Below, piece after piece: positions 18,790 to 26,900 of a DNA stretch of 64,000 nucleotides. Numbering within the stretch: position 1 is the first letter of the stretch; each line of letters begins with the position of its first letter. The DNA lies in the NCBI RefSeq assembly GCF_003346715.1, contig NZ_QQPQ01000009.1:62001-126000 (forward strand), written 5' to 3'. The DNA comes from Oceanispirochaeta sp. M1 (lineage in GTDB: Bacteria; Spirochaetota; Spirochaetia; DSM-2461). A program made the translations under genes and the position numbers. The notes under the pieces were generated by a model. That model made no database searches. It was not told the DNA's origin and worked only from the letters and a program-made list of their open reading frames with translations.

Positions 18790-18813
18790 ACTCCTAAACT
18801 ATAGTCTAGGAGT
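18790..18813 (+). promoter_or_regulatory. Near-perfect palindrome covering the cheW ribosome-binding site
   Basis: Arms ACTCCTA (18790-18796) and TAGGAGT (18807-18813) are exact complements, and the inner ACTA/TAGT (18798-18805) also pair, leaving a single A/C mismatch. The right arm is the cheW ribosome-binding site (AGGAG, 8 bases before the ATG at 18821), so the transcript could fold to hide it. The element could instead be a DNA operator; sequence alone does not decide. Confidence 0.55.
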
Positions 18814-18820
18814 TAAAAAT

Positions 18821-19297
18821 ATGACCGACGATAAATTGAACCAATATCTTACTTTTACCGTTGCAGGTGAACAATATGCCATTAATGTAGCCAATATCAG
18901 AGAAGTGCTCGAATTTGATAGTGTCACAGTAATCCCGAAGATGCCCGAATATATGAAAGGAATCATCAACTTGAGAGGATCTGTTGTCCCTGTACTGGAC
19001 CTTAAAGCAAAATTTGGAATTGGTAAAATAGAAAAAGCAACGGACACATCAGTAATTGTCACCGAAATGACTCTCAACAATGAGGCTGTTGTAATCGGAC
19101 TGCTCTGTGATGCTGTCAGTGAAGTTATTGATCTGGAAGACGATCAGATCGAACCAACTCCTTATATGGGAACACAGGTACAGGCGGAGTTTATTCGGGG
19201 GATGGGTAAGAAAGATGACAAATTCATCATCATACTTGATCTGACTAAAGTCCTGACCCACCAGGATCTGAAAAATGTAGCAAATCAATCCGAATAA
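18821..19297 (+). CDS. cheW: CheW-like chemotaxis coupling protein (158 aa)
   Basis: This is a single CheW domain (about residues 8-150) that links chemoreceptors to the kinase CheA. Typical sequence elements are L-T-F-T-V-A-G-E-Q-Y-A-I-N-V-A-N-I-R-E-V-L at the N-terminus, M-P-E-Y-M-K-G-I-I-N-L-R-G-S-V-V-P-V-L-D-L in the middle, and F-I-R-G-M-G-K-K-D-D-K-F-I-I-I-L-D-L at the end. No receptor, cheA, cheR or cheB gene is adjacent, so this is an orphan copy. The ribosome-binding site lies inside a strong palindrome. An AT-rich seven-base-pair hairpin (19301-19317) follows the stop, before the cyclase gene. Confidence 0.95.
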   Translation: MTDDKLNQYLTFTVAGEQYAINVANIREVLEFDSVTVIPKMPEYMKGIINLRGSVVPVLDLKAKFGIGKIEKATDTSVIVTEMTLNNEAVVIGLLCDAVSEVIDLEDDQIEPTPYMGTQVQAEFIRGMGKKDDKFIIILDLTKVLTHQDLKNVANQSE

Positions 19298-19300
19298 AGC

Positions 19301-19342
19301 AAAAGAATTGTTCTTTTCTGAGTAAAAGCTTAATCTTTAAGC
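19301..19342 (+). other. Two hairpins in the cheW-cyclase gap
   Basis: AAAAGAA-TTG-TTCTTTT (19301-19317) directly follows the cheW stop and ends in TTTTCTG, so it may be a weak terminator or attenuator. GCTTAA-TCT-TTAAGC (19328-19342) ends at the base before the cyclase ATG, where a ribosome-binding site would normally be; none is visible. Both are perfect but AT-rich. Confidence 0.4.
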
Positions 19343-20989
19343 ATGAACTCAGATATTAAAGTACTTCAGACAAAGCAGCGGCTTAGTGAGGAATTAGACA
19401 ATGCCATTGAGCTGTGCCTTCTGGAAAAGCTTCCTATAAGAAAAGCTCTAGCCAGGGTTGTTCCTGTCATCTGCCGGATCATCGGTGCCCATGAGATGAT
19501 GATCCGAACCATAGATGAAAACCTTAAACAGATATCCATGAAATCCAAGGGTTTCAAAAAAGACTGGACTCATCTGGTTCCCCGGGAACTGCCGGAGCTG
19601 GAGTTCAAACCCAGAACGTTCCCTCTGGATGAAGAACTGCTTGTTGTAGCCTCCCTTGATGTTGTGGACAGAGTAATAGGAATCTGCGCTTTTGCCTTTA
19701 AAGGTGATCTCAGTCAGGAAGATAAAAGTATAAAAGCAGACCTGGTGGATACGGCCGCCGAACTTCTGGATAACTACCTGGAAGGGATTGCCTCAAATGC
19801 ACGTAAACAGAGCATCACCATGTATTCCACAGAGGCACTGCGTGACCGGATTTTTGAAAACGGGGCAGATAAGGCCGTAAAACATCTCTGTGAAGAACTT
19901 AATCTGGAGGAGTTCATCCTCGTATACGGAGATACGGATACTGCCACCGGAGAAGATCTCCGTTACCGCTATTACAGCAGAGGTGAAATGATTCACAACT
20001 CCATAGACAGTCCTACAGAGGAGTATCTTGCAGTACTGTCAGATAAAGACAAAGTTCTGAATACTGAAGACAGATCTTTTTCAAAGCTTCTCTCGGGAGA
20101 AGGGATACAGGAAAAAGCTCTTCAGAATGGACTGAATCAGAGCCTTATCGGCAAACTCATAGTAAAACCGCAGGACGGTGGGTTGAATCCTGAGAGCAGA
20201 GATATAATCCGGATCTTCGCCGAATGCCTCTGCCAGAGACTCTTCGACTATAACAGAGAGCGTCGCTATCTGGCAAAATGCTTCTGTGCACGGGATGTAC
20301 AGCGCCTCCTCTCTGAACCTGATTTCTACGATAAATACCTCAGTCCAAGAGAAGAGGATATAGTCATACTCTATACAGATATCAGTTCCTTTACCGCCAT
20401 ATGTGAAAAAGTACTGCATAATGCTTCTGAAATAGGGGAACTTATAAACCGCTGGTCACGGATGATTCTGGAAATACTCTATCGTCATGACGGTGTCTTT
20501 GACAAGATGGTGGGTGACTGTGTTATCGGTCTTTTCGGCCCTCCCTTTTTTGAATCGACCATGGAGCAGAGAACGGAAAATGCCATAGCGGCTTCTGCCG
20601 AGATAGTCAGAGAAACTATCGCCCTGGGAAAGGAGATGGGACTGGAAGAGAGGATTATTGAAGCTGAAGTTCTTGAAAATCTGAATACCTCCAATGGTAT
20701 CCACTGCGGCCCGACTTCAGTCGGATTCTTCGGCCCCAACGAGGACTATACAGGATTTTCATCCGCCATGAATCATTCAGCCAGGCTGCAGGGTCATGCA
20801 TCTGCAGGAGAAGTTCTTGTGACCTCCGCCCTACTTGAAAACCTGCCGGGAGGTCCCCTGGGAATTGCTCCGCAGGAAGGACTGACCGTGGACTTTACGG
20901 GTCCCTGGGACATTGCGGTAAAAAATGTAAGCCATCCCCTGGAGTACTACCGCTGTATATTTAATCATCAATACACAGAGGAATCTTAA
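19343..20989 (+). CDS. Class III adenylate/guanylate cyclase (548 aa)
   Basis: The C-terminal part (about residues 335-520) is a class III nucleotide cyclase domain. The two metal-binding aspartates are D346 (L-Y-T-D-I-S-S-F) and D392 (M-V-G-D-C-V-I-G), spaced as in active enzymes. K388 occupies the adenine-specifying position, and the transition-state Asn/Arg pair is present in S-A-M-N-H-S-A-R-L. The N-terminal ~320 residues contain no membrane helix and probably include one or two GAF-like sensory domains. The product is therefore likely a soluble cAMP-forming enzyme. It starts without a visible ribosome-binding site, and a hairpin abuts its ATG. Its stop shares a base with the tag start (TAATG). 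A partner chemotaxis link through the upstream cheW is possible but unproved. Confidence 0.9.
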   Translation: MNSDIKVLQTKQRLSEELDNAIELCLLEKLPIRKALARVVPVICRIIGAHEMMIRTIDENLKQISMKSKGFKKDWTHLVPRELPELEFKPRTFPLDEELLVVASLDVVDRVIGICAFAFKGDLSQEDKSIKADLVDTAAELLDNYLEGIASNARKQSITMYSTEALRDRIFENGADKAVKHLCEELNLEEFILVYGDTDTATGEDLRYRYYSRGEMIHNSIDSPTEEYLAVLSDKDKVLNTEDRSFSKLLSGEGIQEKALQNGLNQSLIGKLIVKPQDGGLNPESRDIIRIFAECLCQRLFDYNRERRYLAKCFCARDVQRLLSEPDFYDKYLSPREEDIVILYTDISSFTAICEKVLHNASEIGELINRWSRMILEILYRHDGVFDKMVGDCVIGLFGPPFFESTMEQRTENAIAASAEIVRETIALGKEMGLEERIIEAEVLENLNTSNGIHCGPTSVGFFGPNEDYTGFSSAMNHSARLQGHASAGEVLVTSALLENLPGGPLGIAPQEGLTVDFTGPWDIAVKNVSHPLEYYRCIFNHQYTEES

Positions 20990-21561
20990 TGAGTATACAA
21001 CGCTGTTCCTGGTGCGGCACCAATCCTCTATATATGTCCTACCACGATAAGGAATGGGGAGTTCCGGTCTACGACGACGAAACAAAACACTTTGAAAACC
21101 TTGTTCTGGAATCGGCTCAGGCCGGACTCAGCTGGATAACCATACTGAAAAGAAGAGAAACCTACCGCAAAGCCTATCTGGGATTCAATCCGGAAGTGAT
21201 TGCCTCCTGGACGGAAAAGGAAGTACTCCGCCTGCTTCAGGACCCTGGAGTCATACGGAATAGAAAAAAAATTGAATCATCAATCAATAATGCACAGCGT
21301 TTTCTTGAAGTTAAAGAGGAATTCGGCAGCTTCTCAGACTACTACTGGCATTTTCAGGATGGGGTACCCATTATCAATCACTGGAAAACCATGGATGAAA
21401 TACCGGCTGTCACCCCCCTTGCAGAGACCATCTCCAAAGATATGAAAAAGAGGGGGTTCTCCTTCATGGGGCCGACTGTAACCTATGCAAATATGCAGTC
21501 CGTGGGAATGGTAAATGATCATATCACAAGCTGTTTCCGCTATAAGGAAGTTATAGGCTGA
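20989..21561 (+). CDS. tag: DNA-3-methyladenine glycosylase I (190 aa)
   Basis: This is a base-excision repair enzyme that removes 3-methyladenine from DNA. It matches the Tag family over its whole length. The zinc ligands are present: the N-terminal C-x-W-C-G segment and Y-H-D-K-E-W-G supply Cys and His, and N-D-H-I-T-S-C-F supplies the second pair. The catalytic Glu lies in L-E-S-A-Q-A-G-L-S-W, and the F-M-G-P-T segment is typical. The start overlaps the cyclase stop by one base (TAATG) and the stop overlaps the next start (TGATG at the 21561 junction), so the three genes are tightly coupled despite unrelated functions. Confidence 0.95.
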   Translation: MSIQRCSWCGTNPLYMSYHDKEWGVPVYDDETKHFENLVLESAQAGLSWITILKRRETYRKAYLGFNPEVIASWTEKEVLRLLQDPGVIRNRKKIESSINNAQRFLEVKEEFGSFSDYYWHFQDGVPIINHWKTMDEIPAVTPLAETISKDMKKRGFSFMGPTVTYANMQSVGMVNDHITSCFRYKEVIG

Positions 21562-22409
21562 TGCCCCTCATGTACCTGATTCCAGTCACAATGCTTATCC
21601 TCTCATGCTGCAGCACTGATACAGATTTGGAAGAACCAAGAGGAAATGAGAGAACTTTTCCCGTATATAATCAGGCCTATCAGGAAAACTACGAACCCGA
21701 CTCTCTGGCTCTCATACAGGCATCAGCTGAAAATGCCTATGTTCTGATGGATCCCTTTGATGAAGACTTTCTCACATTCGGGGAACTGGATGCTGTGAAG
21801 TCTGATGGGAATGAAATATCCGCCTATATCAGCATAGGTACAGGAGAGGAATGGCGCTCCGATTTTGAAGAGATGAAACCATATCTTAGTGATAAACAGT
21901 GGGGAGAATGGGCGGGTGAATACTATGTCAGCCGGATTGAAGCGGGTCTGACTGATATTATGAAAGACAGAATTGACCGGGCCGCAGAATTGGGTTTTGA
22001 CTGGCTGGAATTTGATAATATGGACTGGATGTTCAATGAAGAAACCAGGGATGAATATAATCTGGTATCAGGAGAGACCGAAGCACTGGCCTACATTGAG
22101 GAACTAAGAGAATATGCTGTGTCAAAAGGGATAAAATGCATGTCCAAGAACTGGCGCAGGGGTGCAGAAAACTATGATGGAGTAACCTTTGAATCGGGAT
22201 CGGAGAACCTCAACTGGTGGTATTCAGAAGATATGCAGGCCTTTCTGGATGAAGAAAAACCGGTAATAATAGTTCACTACGATGAGAAAGACAGAGAAGG
22301 TGCATACCGGGCATACGGTAATTATATGGAAATCTATGGAGAGGGAATCTCATTTATCAGTGAGACAAGATCTGAAAAAGGATATATCCACTTCAATACA
22401 AGCCCCTGA
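21561..22409 (+). CDS. Lipoprotein of the GH114 / endo-alpha-1,4-polygalactosaminidase family (282 aa)
   Basis: A short signal sequence ends in L-I-L-S-C-C, a good lipobox with the modified Cys at about position 17, so this should be a membrane-anchored lipoprotein. The rest is a TIM-barrel of the GH114 type. Landmarks are the early strand with A-Y-V-L-M-D-P-F-D, the A-Y-I-S-I-G-T-G-E-E-W-R segment, the D-W-L-E-F-D-N-M-D motif with acidic residues in the expected active-site position, and C-M-S-K-N-W near residue 195. Characterised relatives cut alpha-1,4-galactosaminoglycan of microbial exopolysaccharide. The start overlaps the tag stop by one base; an ATG at 21570 is an alternative start. 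The substrate is inferred. Confidence 0.82.
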   Translation: MPLMYLIPVTMLILSCCSTDTDLEEPRGNERTFPVYNQAYQENYEPDSLALIQASAENAYVLMDPFDEDFLTFGELDAVKSDGNEISAYISIGTGEEWRSDFEEMKPYLSDKQWGEWAGEYYVSRIEAGLTDIMKDRIDRAAELGFDWLEFDNMDWMFNEETRDEYNLVSGETEALAYIEELREYAVSKGIKCMSKNWRRGAENYDGVTFESGSENLNWWYSEDMQAFLDEEKPVIIVHYDEKDREGAYRAYGNYMEIYGEGISFISETRSEKGYIHFNTSP

Positions 22410-22419
22410 CTGCTGCCGC

Positions 22420-23154
22420 CTAAAACATCATCTCATGGGATTCGGGAGTACCATAACCCTCTATCTCTTCAGTCTTCAATCCTCTGCTGCTTAAAGCGGT
22501 TTTAACAATTTTTATATTAAAAGGGTGTGTATCCGGATGATTCAGATAATCATCAAGGGGCATCCAGAGAGCTTCTGCAATTTCATTGGGATCAAGGGTA
22601 ATATCATGGCTTAAGGGTTTCAGTCTGCATACAAAATAGATATCAGACTTTCCATAACGGTAACCGTGCCAGTGACGGAAACAGTTCAGAGAGATAAATT
22701 CGCTCTCAATTCCGGTTTCCTCGCGGACTTCTCTGACCACCGCATGGGCAATATGTTCATTAGGATCAAGGGCTCCTCCGGGGAGTTTATAATGACGTCT
22801 GGTGTGATGTTTTTCCTGAATAACAAGAATGCGGTTCTCGTCATCAACCAGCACGCCGCCGGCTCCTAAATAGTGTGTTGCATAGTCGGGAATAAAGGCA
22901 CCGGGAATCAGAGCTAGAGTAAGCTGTATCCCCTTTGCATCGGCATGATGATAGGTGAATCCAGCATTCACAGAGAGTTCTACCAGATCGGCCCGGTCTA
23001 TAGGAAGAAAGAGCCAAAGAAGTTTTATTCCGTTTTTCCTGAGTTCAGAAATCGTATTCTCAAGAATATTTTTATAGTCGGAAAGAACAGGTAGTTTTTC
23101 CGATGAAAGTATAGCCCCACCAAAACGGTCGGCTTCATAATCCAATAATATCAT
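22420..23154 (-). CDS. Nudix hydrolase with N-terminal NUDT6-like domain (244 aa)
   Basis: The Nudix box fits the consensus G-x5-E-x7-R-E-U-x-E-E-x-G-U exactly: G127, E133, R141-E142-V143, E145-E146, G148-I149. The first ~90 residues are the extra N-terminal domain found in NUDT6-like proteins. The enzyme probably hydrolyses a nucleoside-diphosphate-linked compound; the substrate cannot be read. It is convergent with the GH114 lipoprotein gene, with a 10-base gap between the two stops, and lies downstream of the ThuA gene on the same strand. Two perfect palindromes between them probably separate the transcripts. Confidence 0.9.
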   Translation of the reverse strand: MILLDYEADRFGGAILSSEKLPVLSDYKNILENTISELRKNGIKLLWLFLPIDRADLVELSVNAGFTYHHADAKGIQLTLALIPGAFIPDYATHYLGAGGVLVDDENRILVIQEKHHTRRHYKLPGGALDPNEHIAHAVVREVREETGIESEFISLNCFRHWHGYRYGKSDIYFVCRLKPLSHDITLDPNEIAEALWMPLDDYLNHPDTHPFNIKIVKTALSSRGLKTEEIEGYGTPESHEMMF

Positions 23155-23188
23155 GCCTTAGATTACAGAGAAACCGCGCCTCATGCAA

Positions 23189-23220
23189 GGCAGTGAATCA
23201 CTGCCCTGCTGATAATCAGC
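23189..23220 (-). other. Tandem perfect palindromes after the ThuA gene
   Basis: GCTGAT-A-ATCAGC (23208-23220, overlapping the ThuA stop codon) and GGCAGTGA-A-TCACTGCC (23189-23205) are adjacent perfect inverted repeats. On the minus strand they would form two consecutive hairpins just after the ThuA coding region. There is no strong T-run, so mRNA 3'-end protection is as likely as termination. Confidence 0.5.
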
Positions 23221-23863
23221 GGCTTGCCCAGAGCATTCCCCGGGTCATAATCTCGGTGGCTCCCGGAACCTTGAAGTCCGAGGCAATATGGCCGATGGAT
23301 GAGTAGAAAACTCTGGCTTTACCGTACTGTCTTTTCCAGACAACAGGCATAACCGTACCCTTAATCCAGCCCATCCCGTCCTGATCACCCTTGAAGGTAG
23401 TTGTTGCCAGAACCTCGTTGGAAGGATCCACATGCATATAGTACTGCTCTGAGTGCATCTGCAGCTCACTGTATCCGGCAACTATGGGATCATCTGAAGT
23501 AATCTGAATTGTATAGTCAATGACACCCCCCGGATGGGCGACCCACTGACCGCCGACCATAAACTGGTACTCCACATTCTGACGGAAACTGTCACCCATA
23601 CCGCCATGCCAGCCGGCAATCCCGCAGCCCTCCAGTACAGCCTCTTTCAACCCTTTCCACTGATCCTCAGTGATTTCACTCATAGTCCAGACCGGTACAA
23701 TCAAATCAAGAGAGCTCATGAGAGCCTTATCTGTGTAGCAGTCCATGGAGTCGGTAAATACCAGCTCATAGTCATTATCTTTCAGTATTTTTTCAAAAAT
23801 ACGGGCACAGGCTTCGGGTTCATGTCCATCCCAGCCACCCCATGTTATCAATGCTTTTTTCAT
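23216..23863 (-). CDS. ThuA-family protein (215 aa)
   Basis: This is a ThuA-like protein with a glutamine-amidotransferase-like (class I GAT) fold that lacks the amidotransferase Cys triad. Landmarks are the N-terminal T-W-G-G-W-D-G-H-E-P, the central G-I-A-G-W-H-G-G-M-G-D-S-F segment with F-M-V-G-G-Q-W-V-A-H-P-G, the S-E-Q-Y-Y-M-H motif and the C-terminal R-V-F-Y-S-S-I-G-H. In rhizobia ThuA acts with the dehydrogenase ThuB in trehalose and disaccharide use through 3-keto sugars. Here the gene directly follows a Gfo/Idh dehydrogenase on the same strand, a similar pairing, which suggests oxidation-based sugar catabolism. The substrate is unknown. Confidence 0.88.
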   Translation of the reverse strand: MKKALITWGGWDGHEPEACARIFEKILKDNDYELVFTDSMDCYTDKALMSSLDLIVPVWTMSEITEDQWKGLKEAVLEGCGIAGWHGGMGDSFRQNVEYQFMVGGQWVAHPGGVIDYTIQITSDDPIVAGYSELQMHSEQYYMHVDPSNEVLATTTFKGDQDGMGWIKGTVMPVVWKRQYGKARVFYSSIGHIASDFKVPGATEIMTRGMLWASR

Positions 23864-23901
23864 TGTTTATTCCTTATTTAAATTATTTCTATCAGGTTCT
23901 A

Positions 23902-24993
23902 TTACAACTCACCAGGAGAAAGTGCATGACCCAGAGCATCCGGTCTGACACAGCTTGTATTTAGAGAGACCGGCACTCCGGCTTTATGGGAATCTTCAAA
24001 GGCCAGCATGGTATCAAGCACATGCATTGCAAGCTGTCCACAGGCACGATGACTATCTCCGGCGTCCAGAGCACGAGCCATATCAGCAATCCCGATTCCT
24101 CTACTGTTTTCGTCATAGGGAAATGCGTATAGCGGAATATCCACAGCCTCTTCATCACCCTTGCGGAAAAGCTTTACAGGACCGCCGAATGTATTGGGAT
24201 CAGGAACCATAAGGCTGCCCTTTGTTCCGTGAATTTCTATTCTGGGAACCTCAGAGTTAAAAACATCAAAGCTCATACATACAATGCTGCTCACCCCTGA
24301 TTCAAACTCAAGGATTCCCTTGTAGTCAGTCCAGGTATTTACATCTATCACCTGTCCCCTTGTGTTTTCTGCACTGCAGATTCTCTTCTCAAAGGCCTTT
24401 GAAGTTTTACCATAGACTGAACTCACCGGCCCAAGGAGGTTTACCAGAGCCGTCAGATAATAGGGTCCCATATCAAGCATGGGTCCGCCGCCGGGCTGAT
24501 AGTAGAACTCAGGTCCCGGATGCCAGCTCTCATGACCGGGGCAGAGCATAAAGGCGTAGGCCGAGTGGACTTTACCGATAACACCCTCATCTATCAGCTT
24601 TCGGCAGGTCTGAATTCCGGCGCCCAGAAATGTATCGGGAGCACATCCGGTACGCAGCCCCTTTTCTTCCGCCAGCCTGAGAACCGCCAGGCCCTCTTCC
24701 CGGTTCAGAGCAAAGGGTTTTTCACAATAGGCATGTTTTCCATTATTAAGTGCCATTGTATTGATCCGGGCATGATACTCCGGTGTGGTCAGATTCAGAA
24801 TAATATCAACATCTTTATTCCCAAGAAGTTCTTCAGTAGTGAATATGGGAACTCCGTATTCACTGCTCCTCTCTTCTGCTCTTGATGCATCCAGGTCACA
24901 GCATCCGACAATAGTAGTTTCAGGAAAAAGATTTGTAAGATTCTTGAAATAGATATCACTTATATTGCCGCAGCCGACAATGCCGATGTTCAT
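23902..24993 (-). CDS. Gfo/Idh/MocA-family NAD(P)-dependent oxidoreductase (363 aa)
   Basis: An N-terminal Rossmann domain with G-I-V-G-C-G-N-I-S (residues 4-12) is followed by the diagnostic E-K-P-F-A motif (near residue 95) and a C-terminal alpha/beta domain. The family oxidises sugars, inositols or sugar acids. AAGGAGTCAGAAT precedes the ATG. The ThuA gene lies 38 bases downstream, forming a two-gene unit like thuB-thuA. The divergent AraC gene 130 bases away is the likely regulator. Confidence 0.92.
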   Translation of the reverse strand: MNIGIVGCGNISDIYFKNLTNLFPETTIVGCCDLDASRAEERSSEYGVPIFTTEELLGNKDVDIILNLTTPEYHARINTMALNNGKHAYCEKPFALNREEGLAVLRLAEEKGLRTGCAPDTFLGAGIQTCRKLIDEGVIGKVHSAYAFMLCPGHESWHPGPEFYYQPGGGPMLDMGPYYLTALVNLLGPVSSVYGKTSKAFEKRICSAENTRGQVIDVNTWTDYKGILEFESGVSSIVCMSFDVFNSEVPRIEIHGTKGSLMVPDPNTFGGPVKLFRKGDEEAVDIPLYAFPYDENSRGIGIADMARALDAGDSHRACGQLAMHVLDTMLAFEDSHKAGVPVSLNTSCVRPDALGHALSPGEL

Positions 24994-25022
24994 ATTCTGA
25001 CTCCTTATAAATTACCGGGTCC

Positions 25023-25121
25023 TATTTGCATCCCCGGCAGTAATTGTATTATTTTTTCACATTAGCACCCTTATATTCAGAAATAAATGGACATAATTCA
25101 TTTTACATGGACAATATTGTC
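25023..25121. promoter_or_regulatory. Intergenic control region between Gfo/Idh and AraC genes
   Basis: Three signals are visible. TATTTGCAT (25023-25031) recurs beside other AraC genes in this window. ATGGACA occurs twice as a direct repeat (25087-25093 and 25107-25113), 20 bases apart, about two helical turns, as AraC-type dimers prefer. GACAATATTGTC (25110-25121) is a perfect palindrome ending two bases before the AraC start at 25124. Operator function is inferred. Confidence 0.45.
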
Positions 25122-25123
25122 AT

Positions 25124-25975
25124 ATGTCACTGTTTAAAGAAGGCTGGTTCTACCATATAGAGTCCAGCCCCCGAAGATATCCCGAAGGTAAGGAAGTACA
25201 ATCTGTCGGCTATTCGCCCCATAAAAGGGAGAGGATAAGACATAGTTTTCAGACACAGAACTTCTCCTTTATCCTCTCAGGCCGCGGCTTTTATGAACTT
25301 GATGGAAAACTTCTCCCCGTACGGGCTCCAATGGTTATTACACAGAGCCCCGGTGTACCCATGAATTACGGACCCGATGGTGAATGGGAAGAGTTGTTTG
25401 TCATCTACCCGGCAAGGGACTTTGATTACTTTCAAAGGCGTGGACTGCTGGAGATCCGATTATGGAAAATACAACAACATGGGGAGATACTGGAGCAGAT
25501 CAGAGATATAGTTTTACAGCTTCAGACTCAGGATGTGTTAAAGGGGAGCAGTGATTTCTACGACAGGATTGATATGTCACTTGAAAAACTGATTCTCTAC
25601 TCCAGGCAGGAATCCCTGCTTCCACGTGAGACAGAGCTTCAAGTCTTTTTACAACAGCTCTATCTGCATATGGAAAGAGACTGCAGCAGTGATTTTGATT
25701 TTCATAGTCTGGCTGAAGAGAGAGGTTTCAGCCCGTCAAGTTTCAGGCGTTGCTGGGAAGAGATGTATACAATTCCCCCTGGACAGACTGTTATCGAAAT
25801 CAGAATGCGTCAGGCCTGCCGCCTGCTTGCGGAAACCGATATGTCCATAAAGGAGATTGCCTCCTCCCTTGGATATGAAGACCCCCTCTATTTTTCTAGG
25901 CTCTTCAGAAAAAAAAGGAGTGAGAGTCCAGGGGCCTATAGAAAGAGAACAAGAACCCCCTATATAGGCGTGTAA
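25124..25975 (+). CDS. AraC-family transcriptional regulator (283 aa)
   Basis: The N-terminal ~160 residues form a cupin-like sensory domain (F-S-F-I-L-S-G-R-G-F-Y-E-L-D-G-K with P-V-R-A-P-M-V-I). The C-terminal ~95 residues carry the two helix-turn-helix motifs, ending with I-K-E-I-A-S-S-L-G-Y-E-D-P-L-Y-F-S-R-L-F-R-K and S-P-G-A-Y-R-K-R. It should bind DNA as a sugar-responsive activator. No ribosome-binding site is visible and a palindrome abuts the ATG, so the message may be leaderless or self-controlled. Probable targets are the divergent Gfo/Idh-ThuA genes and the esterase gene 94 bases downstream. Confidence 0.92.
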   Translation: MSLFKEGWFYHIESSPRRYPEGKEVQSVGYSPHKRERIRHSFQTQNFSFILSGRGFYELDGKLLPVRAPMVITQSPGVPMNYGPDGEWEELFVIYPARDFDYFQRRGLLEIRLWKIQQHGEILEQIRDIVLQLQTQDVLKGSSDFYDRIDMSLEKLILYSRQESLLPRETELQVFLQQLYLHMERDCSSDFDFHSLAEERGFSPSSFRRCWEEMYTIPPGQTVIEIRMRQACRLLAETDMSIKEIASSLGYEDPLYFSRLFRKKRSESPGAYRKRTRTPYIGV

Positions 25976-26069
25976 TCTATAAAACCCTGACATAGGATTT
26001 GAATAGTATTACAATAGATATGTTTCCTGCAGAACAGGCAAAAAGAATAACAGATTATGGAGCAAAAAT

Positions 26070-26900
26070 ATGAATGACATATGTAGAAATATGGAGAAGA
26101 CTATAAGAGAGGCCGCAAACAGCAGCTCTGAGACACCCTACATTATCCCCTCATTTATTGAGAGCCCGAAGGCCCTCCCCTGTGTTCTGATCTGTCCCGG
26201 CGGAGGCTATGGATTCACCTCTCCCCGGGAAGCCGAACCTGTAGCCCGGGCCTATAACGATCAGGGCTTTCATGCTCTGATTCTCCACTATAGAACGGCA
26301 CCACACAAGCACCCCGCGCCCTTGCTGGATGTTTCAAATACCCTTGCCCTTCTCAGACAAAATGCATGGGAACTGAATGTAGATCCGGAAAAAATCATAG
26401 TGTGCGGGTTTTCTGCCGGAGGCCATCTGGCAGCAAGTCTGGGAGTTCACTGGAATAAGGAATATCTGCAAAATGAGATATGCAGCAGCCGCGGACAGAA
26501 CAGACCGAATGCCCTGATATTAAGTTACCCTGTAATCAGCTCCGGAGAGGATGCACATAGAGGATCTTTTGATAATTTACTTGGAGAGAATGCGGATGCA
26601 CAGCTCCTCGAAGAGATGAGCCTTGAGAAACAGGTCGGGAATCAGACTCCACCCGCTTTTCTTTGGCATACAGCCGATGATGCATCTGTGCCGGTGGAAA
26701 ACTCCTTCCTCTTTGCCAAGGCATTGAAGAAGGAGAATATTCCATTCGAACTCCATATTTACCCCAGCGGTCCTCACGGTCTCTCACTTGCAACTGCAGA
26801 AACAGATGAAAGCGGAGACACCAGTATGACGGTCCCCCATGTTCAGGGATGGCTCGAGCTGAGTGCCCGCTGGATTAAAAACCTGAAAAGTTTCAACTGA
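26070..26900 (+). CDS. Alpha/beta hydrolase, acetyl-esterase-like (276 aa)
   Basis: This alpha/beta-hydrolase resembles bacterial acetyl-xylan/acetyl esterases (BD-FAE or Aes-like). The oxyanion-hole loop is C-P-G-G-G-Y (residues 42-47), the nucleophile is S115 in G-F-S-A-G-G, and the acid and base residues are provided by T-A-D-D-A-S-V-P and G-P-H-G-L-S. There is no signal peptide, so it would deacetylate imported sugars. GGAGCAAAAAT precedes the ATG. It is convergent with the GH2 gene, the two coding regions overlapping by eight bases. A role in removing O-acetyl groups from oligosaccharides handled by the neighbouring enzymes is likely but not shown. Confidence 0.88.
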   Translation: MNDICRNMEKTIREAANSSSETPYIIPSFIESPKALPCVLICPGGGYGFTSPREAEPVARAYNDQGFHALILHYRTAPHKHPAPLLDVSNTLALLRQNAWELNVDPEKIIVCGFSAGGHLAASLGVHWNKEYLQNEICSSRGQNRPNALILSYPVISSGEDAHRGSFDNLLGENADAQLLEEMSLEKQVGNQTPPAFLWHTADDASVPVENSFLFAKALKKENIPFELHIYPSGPHGLSLATAETDESGDTSMTVPHVQGWLELSARWIKNLKSFN

